The translations under genes and the position numbers were made by a program. The notes beneath the pieces are model-generated. The model was not told the DNA's origin, did not search any database, and saw only the letters and a list, made by a program, of their open reading frames with translations. A stretch of 29,544 nt of DNA from positions 1 to 29,544 of the forward strand of contig SMWY01000039.1 of the NCBI GenBank assembly GCA_004356555.1. The letters are read 5' to 3'. Shown here piece after piece: positions 23,782-29,544 of this stretch (position 1 is its first letter; every line of letters begins with the position of its first letter). The DNA comes from Candidatus Dadabacteria bacterium. Its GTDB lineage: Bacteria > Desulfobacterota_D > UBA1144 > Nemesobacterales > UBA2774.

Positions 23782-24648
23782 ATGAATCGATTTGTTAAAT
23801 CACACGGACTTGGAAATGACTATTTCGTACTAGATCAGTCTCAATTATCATTTGACCTTACACCAGAAGTTGTACAATTGCTCTGTCATAGAAACTACGG
23901 CATAGGTTCTGACGGCATACTACTTTTAGTTCCATCTGATAAAGCCGATTTCGGACTCAGAATATTAAACCCTGACGGCAGTGAAGCTGAGAAGAGCGGA
24001 AATGGGCTTAGAATTTTCGCTAAATATCTTTTTGAGCACGGACATACCAAAAAAGAAGTATTTAAAATCTCTACCCTTGGCGGCGTTGTTACAGCCGAGC
24101 TCGAAACTATTGACGGTATAGTCCCTTTTGTAGCAGTAGAAATGGGAGAAGCTACTTTTCAAAGCAATTTGATTCCTGTAGCGGGGGAGGAGAGGGAAGT
24201 AGTTGATGAAGAAATAAATGTAGACGGCGAATTATTAAGATTTACAGCTGTTTCGGTCGGAAACCCCCACTGTGTGGTATTTGTTGATGAGCTTGACGAA
24301 GGGTATATCAGAAAACTGGGTCCTTTGCTCGAGACTCATGAACTCTTTCCAAACCGTATCAACGTTCAGTTTGCAAAACCCCTCTCCCGAGAAAAAGTTC
24401 AAATTCTGATCTGGGAGCGCGGTGCGGGTTATACGCTCGCTTCAGGCAGCAGTTCTTGTGCTGTAGCCTCAGCATGTGTGAAGAATGGTTTGACCGATGG
24501 TAATGTCACTGTTTCCATGCCCGGAGGCGATCTCGATATTAACATTAGAAATGATTGGTCAATTAAAATGAGGGGAGCGGTGGAAGAAGTAGCTGAAGGT
24601 ACCCTGAGCATAGACTTACTTAAAAGAATAGAGATGCTCTCCGGATAA
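23782..24648 (+). CDS. dapF: Diaminopimelate epimerase family protein with both catalytic cysteines replaced by serine
   Basis: A 288-residue DapF-family protein. Canonical DapF converts LL- to meso-diaminopimelate using two Cys as base and acid. Seen: H-G-L-G-N-D-Y at 8-14; R-N-Y-G-I-G-S-D-G at 37-45; N63-P-D-G-S-E-A-E-K-S72-G-N-G; G-N-P-H-C-V at 160-165; N191-R-I-N-V-Q-F; E-R-G-A-G at 212-216; and A-S221-G-S-S-S-C. The residues corresponding to E. coli C73 and C217 are Ser72 (AGC) and Ser221 (TCA). All substrate-binding motifs are otherwise retained, so it is either a Ser-based variant or a related isomerase/racemase. AAGAGG nine bases before the ATG marks the start. It follows the rlpA pair by 30 bases. 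A terminator-like hairpin follows. Confidence 0.88.
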   Translation: MNRFVKSHGLGNDYFVLDQSQLSFDLTPEVVQLLCHRNYGIGSDGILLLVPSDKADFGLRILNPDGSEAEKSGNGLRIFAKYLFEHGHTKKEVFKISTLGGVVTAELETIDGIVPFVAVEMGEATFQSNLIPVAGEEREVVDEEINVDGELLRFTAVSVGNPHCVVFVDELDEGYIRKLGPLLETHELFPNRINVQFAKPLSREKVQILIWERGAGYTLASGSSSCAVASACVKNGLTDGNVTVSMPGGDLDINIRNDWSIKMRGAVEEVAEGTLSIDLLKRIEMLSG

Positions 24649-24675
24649 GATTTATATTCGTTTGTACCAGAACTG

Positions 24676-24695
24676 AACCGCTATAGCCGGTTTTT
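24676..24695 (+). terminator. Weak intrinsic terminator after dapF
   Basis: AACCG (24676-24680) pairs with CGGTT (24688-24692) across a seven-base loop, and the right arm runs into TTTTT (24691-24695). The stem is short and ends only five bases before the next ATG. It is therefore at best a partial terminator separating dapF from the amidohydrolase. Confidence 0.35.
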
Positions 24696-24699
24696 AATT

Positions 24700-25950
24700 A
24701 TGAAAAAGTTATTAATATTAGCTGATACAATCCTCCCCATTTCCTCTGAACCTATAAATGATAGCGCCTTAGTTGTTGGGGGTGGGAAAATCCTCGATAT
24801 AGGGAATGTCTCGGTACTTAGAAGAAAATATAAAGGAGTGGCGGAGCTTAGTCTCGGAGAAGGTATCCTTCTTCCCGGATTCATAAATGCACATATCCAT
24901 CTTGAGCTTGGCTGGATCAAGAAAAGGATAGGCAAATTTAAGGGTTTTACTTCATGGCTGCAACAGATAATCAGAGGAAAAAGAGAGGGTGTTACAAATC
25001 AGGAAATTGAAGAGTCGGTGGCAGACGGAATTAAAGCACAGATAGAAAGCGGCGTAACCACAGTTGGGGAAATTTCATCCTACGGCGGTCTGGATATCCC
25101 TATATTAAAAAAATCGGGTCTTAGAACGATACTATTTAGAGAGGTGGTTGATAGTAAAGAAGATATAGTCGACTTTAATACTTTTGAATTATCCGACATA
25201 TATGAAGAGAGGCTCTTTCCTCATGCCCCTTACTCCTGCAGCCCGGGGCTGTTAGAGAACACGCTTACTTCTCATAGGAAAAATAGTAGACCTCTGGGTA
25301 TTCATCTTGCTGAAAGCAAAGAAGAGGTCGAGTTTGTAAATAGAAAAGCAAATAATATTGAAAATAAAGTATTTCCTCTGATAGATAAAAAGACCTTTAA
25401 GCGTAATAAGGCTAGCACCCCCTTTGGGTATTTAAAGAACCTGGGATTCTTTGATCAAAGCAAGATTACAACTGTTCATATGGTGCAGGTAGAAGTTGGT
25501 GAAGTTAGAGAGATTCAAAATCTGGACATAGGAATTGTCTTATGTCCGAGAAGCAACTTGTTTCTCCAGGTCGGTATCCCTCCGCTTAAGGAATATTCCA
25601 AGCTAAAAAGGATAGGTCTGGGCACAGACGGTCTGTCCAGTAACTACAACCTCGACTTCTTTGAAGAGCTCAGGGTTCTTCATCTCCTCTGGTCTCAAGC
25701 TTTAGGAAAAGAAGCTTCATACGAGACAATTTATTCGGCTACGCTGGGAGGGGCTGGAGCTCTATTCCTGGAGGACAAAATTGGAAGCATTGAAATAGGA
25801 AAAGAAGCAGATCTAATATTCCTTAACTCGAAAACCGAGTTTAAAAATCCTTATCTATCCGTTGTCTCTTCTACTAATGATAATTTGGAACTTGTAATGG
25901 TAAGGGGAAATATTCTATATTCCAAAGAATCCATATCTTCAAATAATTAA
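24700..25950 (+). CDS. Amidohydrolase-superfamily deaminase (MtaD/aminofutalosine deaminase-like)
   Basis: A 416-residue cytoplasmic metal-dependent hydrolase of the amidohydrolase superfamily (cytosine/adenosine deaminase branch). Metal ligands are visible: H65 and H67 in N-A-H-I-H-L-E, H202 in G-I-H-L-A-E-S with E205, H260 in V-H-M-V-Q, and D310 in G-T-D-G-L-S-S-N. H-A-P-Y-S-C-S-P is at 175-182. The N-A-H-x-H-L-E-L form and the following F-T-S-W-L-Q segment resemble S-adenosylhomocysteine/methylthioadenosine deaminases and aminodeoxyfutalosine deaminases of the alternative menaquinone pathway. Which substrate is used cannot be decided. The final part (D-K-I-G-S-I-E-I-G-K-E-A-D-L) is the usual small beta domain. 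The stop is one base from the next gene, so the two are co-translated. Confidence 0.82.
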   Translation: MKKLLILADTILPISSEPINDSALVVGGGKILDIGNVSVLRRKYKGVAELSLGEGILLPGFINAHIHLELGWIKKRIGKFKGFTSWLQQIIRGKREGVTNQEIEESVADGIKAQIESGVTTVGEISSYGGLDIPILKKSGLRTILFREVVDSKEDIVDFNTFELSDIYEERLFPHAPYSCSPGLLENTLTSHRKNSRPLGIHLAESKEEVEFVNRKANNIENKVFPLIDKKTFKRNKASTPFGYLKNLGFFDQSKITTVHMVQVEVGEVREIQNLDIGIVLCPRSNLFLQVGIPPLKEYSKLKRIGLGTDGLSSNYNLDFFEELRVLHLLWSQALGKEASYETIYSATLGGAGALFLEDKIGSIEIGKEADLIFLNSKTEFKNPYLSVVSSTNDNLELVMVRGNILYSKESISSNN

Positions 25951-25951
25951 G

Positions 25952-27010
25952 ATGCCCGCAAAATTAAATAAAGTATTCGTCTACGGAACTCTTCTCCAAG
26001 GGGAATCCAGATGTTCTTTTTTAAGTGATTGTAAATTACTAAAGACTCTAGAAATCCCAGGAACTCTCTACGATACAAAAAGAGGCTATCCAGCTGCAGT
26101 ATTTGATGAGGGGTCTCGGAACACAGTAGCAGGCGAGCTCTACATTATGGATAACCCGGATAATAAAATAGCAGAGCTTGACGTGGTAGAAGATGTGGAT
26201 TCCGGGCTATTTAAAAAAGTGATTTTAAAACATAACGGTGAAGAATTTATCTCTTACGAGGCCGCCCGCCTATTAAAAGAATATGTCAAACCTATAAATC
26301 AAGTTAAGACAGGAAGCTGGAGGAGACATTTGTCCCTTTCTTTTCATGATCCGCTTGGCTTCGCTTTAAATTTTGAAGACCGTCAAAAGTATCTATACAG
26401 AGAGTCTCTAACTTCTGATTCCGAAGGCTCTATCTATATAGCTGGAGATGTACCGCTACTTGTTACAGCCCCCCATGCCTCGGTTCATAAAAGAATGGGT
26501 AAGTTAAAACGTCAAGAATTCTATACGGGTGCTCTATCCGTGATGCTGCACTCCTTAACAGGCTGTCATGCCCTTTATACGAATAGGCTTATGGAATCCG
26601 ATCCGAACTACTATGACGATTCTACTTTTAAGGTGAGACTAAGTGAGATAGCGAAGAAAAATGACATTAAATGTCTGGTTGATCTCCATGGCACGGGGGC
26701 TGAGAAAGAATATGACGTTTATCCCGGAGTCGGGATGGATAAGGAATTTTTGTTGGAGCATACTAATTGCCTGAATGAGATTGAGCACCAGGCCTCATTA
26801 ACCGATATATCTATTGGGGGACTAGACATATTCCCAGCTGCAAAGCAGATGACGGTAACGAAATTTGCTGCAAGGGTGCTCGACGTTCCATCAATCCAGC
26901 TTGAGATTAACCGGAGATTAAGAGAGCCCGAAAATAGGCCAGATGATTTTATGAAGCTAGTTAAGTTCTTAAAAGGATTTATAGATAATCTATCCTATTT
27001 GGTTGGCTAA
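25952..27010 (+). CDS. Fusion: gamma-glutamylcyclotransferase-like domain plus N-formylglutamate-amidohydrolase-like domain
   Basis: A 352-residue two-domain protein. Residues about 6-115 are a gamma-glutamylcyclotransferase (AIG2/GGACT-like) domain: V-F-V-Y-G-T-L-L-Q-G at 8-17, V-A-G-E-L-Y at 59-64, and L-D-V-V-E80-D with E80 in the usual catalytic Glu position. Residues about 150-345 resemble the zinc N-formylglutamate amidohydrolase fold: A-P-H175-A-S, R-Q-E189-F-Y, L-V-D244-L-H246-G-T-G, and L-E318-I-N-R-R. A short linker joins them in one uninterrupted frame. Cyclotransferases release 5-oxoproline from gamma-glutamyl compounds, and FGase-type enzymes hydrolyse N-acyl-glutamates. The combined substrate is unknown. 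It follows the amidohydrolase by one base, and its last seven codons overlap the 3' end of the opposite-strand dehydrogenase gene. Confidence 0.75.
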   Translation: MPAKLNKVFVYGTLLQGESRCSFLSDCKLLKTLEIPGTLYDTKRGYPAAVFDEGSRNTVAGELYIMDNPDNKIAELDVVEDVDSGLFKKVILKHNGEEFISYEAARLLKEYVKPINQVKTGSWRRHLSLSFHDPLGFALNFEDRQKYLYRESLTSDSEGSIYIAGDVPLLVTAPHASVHKRMGKLKRQEFYTGALSVMLHSLTGCHALYTNRLMESDPNYYDDSTFKVRLSEIAKKNDIKCLVDLHGTGAEKEYDVYPGVGMDKEFLLEHTNCLNEIEHQASLTDISIGGLDIFPAAKQMTVTKFAARVLDVPSIQLEINRRLREPENRPDDFMKLVKFLKGFIDNLSYLVG

Positions 27011-29544
27011 AACTTCCGCTATGTGTATTGTTTTCTTTTCGGAAAAATGTTCAATTTGATGCCGGCATGACACGCCCGATACAGCTATTAAGGTATCAGA
27101 GGGCGTTTCTCTAATGGCTGGTAATAACCTGTCTTCAGCGATCATTTGTGAAACTTTGTAATGTTCGCTTTCGTAGCCGAAACTCCCGGCCATTCCGCAG
27201 CAGCCGGCTCCGCTTTCTGTTACCTTGCATCCCGAAAGGGACAGCATCTCGAGGGCAGATTGGTTCCCGATTATTGATCTTTGATGGCAGTGTCCATGAT
27301 AAAATACGCTAGGTCCGACTTGTTTCCAGTTAATTTTAAGCTCGCCTAATTTATTTAGTTTCAACAAAAATTCATCAAGGACATATGAGTTTTTAGAGAG
27401 AATTCCAGCATCTTCATTTTCCGGCAGAAGGGCTAAATATTCATCTCTAAAAGTGAGAATGCAGCTGGGTTCCGTTCCCACTACCGGAATACCCTCTTTA
27501 ACATAGGGTGCTAGGAGCGATACATTTTTTAACGCCCTTTCCCGGGCCGGTTCAATCATCCCTATACTTAACATCGGACGGCCGCAGCAGACTCTATTTG
27601 CAACGAGCATTACATCCAGACCTGCGGCTTCAAGCAACTTTACCGCCGCCCTCCCAACCTCAGGATGATAGTACGTTGCCCAGGTATCATGGAAATAAAT
27701 CACCTTGCATCCTGAATTGTTTTCAGTAAGTTGTGGTCTACTGTTAAACCAATCTATGAACTTTTCATTTGATAACTTTGGTAGTGATCGTTCCGGGTGA
27801 ACCCCTATTTTAGATAGAATCTTTTTAGAGAGATTATTATTTATAGCAAAGTTAGATATGGACGCTAGGTGTGAGCTAATTTGGCTCATTTCATGAACAT
27901 ACCCAAATAAGCGGTCACGAACGGAAAAGCCATGCTCTTTGTGGTAATGAGCCAGAAATTCAAGCTTCATTTTGGCAGCATCTACACTTGAAGGACACTC
28001 GCTTTTACATGCTTTACATGAAAGACAAAGATCGAAGACCTCATACATTTCTTCACTTGTCATCGCGTCCTTTGGCAACTTGCCGGACACCACAGCTCTA
28101 AATACATTAGCACGGGCCCTGGTCGTATCCATTTCATCTTTAGTTGCAATGTATGATGGGCACATAATCCCTTCCCCGAGTTTCCGACACACTCCCTGGC
28201 CGCTGCACATCTCAACAGCTTCGGTAAATCCATTATCCTTAGACCAGTCTAAATAAGTTCTGACTGTCTCCGCTCGATAGGACTCTCCAAAGCGCAAGTT
28301 CTTTTCAGGCGAAGGACCGTCCACAACCTTTCCGGGATTGAACATCCCCTCAGGATCAAATGCGGCTTTAAGTTCTTTCATAACTCCGTATAGGTCTTTT
28401 CCAAAGAGACGTTCATTGAGATAGCTTCTTTGAAGCCCGTCTCCATGCTCACCGCTCATTACTCCGCCGTACCTTAGCGCTAGTTTAAAAGTTTCCTGAG
28501 TTAAATCCTCCATTATCTTGATTCCGCTTTGAGATTTTAAATTAACCAAGGGTCTTACGTGTAAGCATCCTGCGCTAGCGTGGCCGTAGAAAGCGGCTCT
28601 TGTCCCCAGGTGTTTAATTAAATCTGTGATATCGGCTACATAACTTGGAAGATTCTCTACTGGTACTGAAACATCTTCGATACATGGAATGGGTTTAAAT
28701 TCGTCCCTTTTACTCATCAAGAGCCCAAGTCCGGCTCTTCTCACGCCCCATACATTTGCCTGTGCTTTAAGTGATAGGGCATAGCTAGTAGGACAGTTAA
28801 TATTTCTGCTGTTTAAAAAGGAATTCAGATTCTTAGCTTTTTTCTCTACTTCTGATTCAGTTCCCCCATAAAATTCCACTACCAAAATAGTTTCAGGATC
28901 TCCGTCAATAAAGGTTAGCATCTGGGAATAAAACGGATTTGCCCTTGTAAGCTCAATTAGCATTTTATCGATAAGCTCTACTGCCGAAGGGTTTCTCTCT
29001 AAAATTGCCGGGACCGCTTCCATAGCCCGGATCATACTGTCGAACTGTAGAATCGCTAGCCCCGTAAAGGATGGTTTTTCGACTAATTTAAGCGTGAACT
29101 CTGTGGCCAGACCCAGAGTCCCTTCCGCGCCCGCTAAGAGCTTTGCAGGATTAAAAGGCTCATCTAAAAAATAATTGAGACTGTAACCCGAGGCTCTCCG
29201 CCAATGACGGGGGAAATCGCTTTTGATTTTGTCAGAATATTTTTCTCTTAGTTGGTTAAGTTTTTGGTAGAGGCTATTCCCATTATTTACTTGCCCAAGC
29301 TCTATTGATTCACCTTTGTTCAGAAGCAATTTGCAAGACTCTACATTATCTCCCGCCATTCCGTATAGAATAGAATGCGCTCCTGTTGCGTTATTCCCTA
29401 CTATTCCCCCAATTGTGGCTATCCTGGCTGAAGCAGGGTCAGGGCCGAACATTAGCCCACAGTGCTTTAACTCTCTATTGAGCTGCTCAAGGAATATTCC
29501 TGACTGCACGCGCACTGTTTGGTCCTCTGTATTAACTTCTAAAA
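26990..29544 (-). CDS. FAD-linked 2-hydroxyacid dehydrogenase with Fe-S/CCG C-terminal half (D-lactate or D-2-hydroxyglutarate dehydrogenase-like), partial
   Basis: The frame is open to the right edge, so the N terminus (probably about 100 residues or more) lies outside. The GTG at 29513-29515 is internal, not the start: coding continues upstream as V-N-T-E-D-Q-T. Numbering from that Val: FAD-binding G-P-D-P-A-S (24-29) and G-N-N-A-T-G (40-45), H312 and H319 in G-H-A-S-A-G-C-L-H-V, G-E-H-G-D-G at 355-360, and N-P-G-K. Then come two [4Fe-4S] motifs, C437/C443/C452 with C-P-S-Y, and C497-x2-C-x2-C-x3-C507-P. Two CCG blocks (C-C-G-R-P and G-C-C-G-M-A-G-S-F-G) resemble heterodisulfide-reductase/GlpC-type proteins. 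It oxidises a 2-hydroxyacid, passing electrons to Fe-S and probably quinone. Layout resembles E. coli YdiJ. Its 3' end overlaps the fusion gene by 21 bases. Confidence 0.9.
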   Translation of the reverse strand, partial: LEVNTEDQTVRVQSGIFLEQLNRELKHCGLMFGPDPASARIATIGGIVGNNATGAHSILYGMAGDNVESCKLLLNKGESIELGQVNNGNSLYQKLNQLREKYSDKIKSDFPRHWRRASGYSLNYFLDEPFNPAKLLAGAEGTLGLATEFTLKLVEKPSFTGLAILQFDSMIRAMEAVPAILERNPSAVELIDKMLIELTRANPFYSQMLTFIDGDPETILVVEFYGGTESEVEKKAKNLNSFLNSRNINCPTSYALSLKAQANVWGVRRAGLGLLMSKRDEFKPIPCIEDVSVPVENLPSYVADITDLIKHLGTRAAFYGHASAGCLHVRPLVNLKSQSGIKIMEDLTQETFKLALRYGGVMSGEHGDGLQRSYLNERLFGKDLYGVMKELKAAFDPEGMFNPGKVVDGPSPEKNLRFGESYRAETVRTYLDWSKDNGFTEAVEMCSGQGVCRKLGEGIMCPSYIATKDEMDTTRARANVFRAVVSGKLPKDAMTSEEMYEVFDLCLSCKACKSECPSSVDAAKMKLEFLAHYHKEHGFSVRDRLFGYVHEMSQISSHLASISNFAINNNLSKKILSKIGVHPERSLPKLSNEKFIDWFNSRPQLTENNSGCKVIYFHDTWATYYHPEVGRAAVKLLEAAGLDVMLVANRVCCGRPMLSIGMIEPARERALKNVSLLAPYVKEGIPVVGTEPSCILTFRDEYLALLPENEDAGILSKNSYVLDEFLLKLNKLGELKINWKQVGPSVFYHGHCHQRSIIGNQSALEMLSLSGCKVTESGAGCCGMAGSFGYESEHYKVSQMIAEDRLLPAIRETPSDTLIAVSGVSCRHQIEHFSEKKTIHIAEVLANQIG

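Noticed and set aside
1..29544. RNA genes, CRISPR arrays, mobile elements, integration sites
   Set aside because: I scanned the gaps (all under about 235 bases) and found no tRNA-like cloverleaf, no regularly spaced repeats, no transposase or integrase, and no target-site duplications.

Overview
The window comes from a diderm (outer-membrane) bacterium. It carries a TamB-family outer-membrane assembly protein, two RlpA-type septal/peptidoglycan proteins (one a SPOR-domain lipoprotein), other lipoboxes, a diaminopimelate pathway (dapB, dapF), a complex I fragment (nuoG, nuoH) and SecDF-YajC. The base composition is moderate and slightly AT-rich. Start codons include TTG (gyrB, secF). The gene mix (DUF4416 overlapping yicC, tgt-yajC-secD-secF, DUF456 next to pheS, GyrB with the long proteobacterial-type insertion) fits a deltaproteobacterial-grade lineage such as Desulfobacterota, Dadabacteria or Nitrospinota. 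That placement is inference and cannot be fixed from the window alone. I see no rRNA, tRNA, CRISPR array, insertion sequence or phage gene. The window reads as core chromosome with a few unusual accessory proteins, and no intergenic gap exceeds about 230 bases.

Layout. 1-400 (-): exported Cys-containing protein, cut by the left edge. 478-1428 (+): nucleotide-sugar epimerase, nearly touching sucD (1430-2299, -), which has its own promoter and no sucC. 2475-3877 (-): yicC overlapped by a DUF4416 gene. 4052-5341 (+): lipoprotein plus dapB. 5395-9428 (+): tgt-yajC-secD-secF, overlapping or tightly spaced up to secD. 9468-11641 (+): DUF456 membrane protein, pheS without pheT, and dcd. 11829-14297 (+): gyrB behind an extended -10 promoter. 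14445-17131 (-): a two-gene nuoG-nuoH unit. 17387-21301 (+): tamB. 21349-22533 (-): alaC-type aminotransferase. 22633-23751 (+): two tandem rlpA genes. 23782-24648 (+): dapF. 24700-27010 (+): amidohydrolase followed one base later by a two-domain cyclotransferase/zinc-hydrolase fusion. 26990 to the right edge (-): a large FAD/Fe-S 2-hydroxyacid dehydrogenase, cut at its N terminus and overlapping the fusion gene tail to tail.

How the genes work together. Cell-envelope construction dominates: DAP synthesis (dapB, dapF), septal/peptidoglycan proteins (rlpA pair), protein export (yajC-secDF) and outer-membrane assembly (tamB). Energy metabolism is represented by nuoGH, sucD and the FAD/Fe-S dehydrogenase. 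Information processing is represented by gyrB, pheS, tgt, dcd and yicC. Several normally paired genes are separated from their partners (sucD/sucC, pheS/pheT, nuoGH/rest of nuo), so operons in this genome appear fragmented.

Most noteworthy: (1) a gamma-glutamylcyclotransferase-like domain fused to an N-formylglutamate-amidohydrolase-like domain; (2) a DapF whose two catalytic cysteines are both serine; (3) tandem RlpA paralogues, each lacking a different one of the two residues linked to lytic activity; (4) a YajC with an apparent lipobox.
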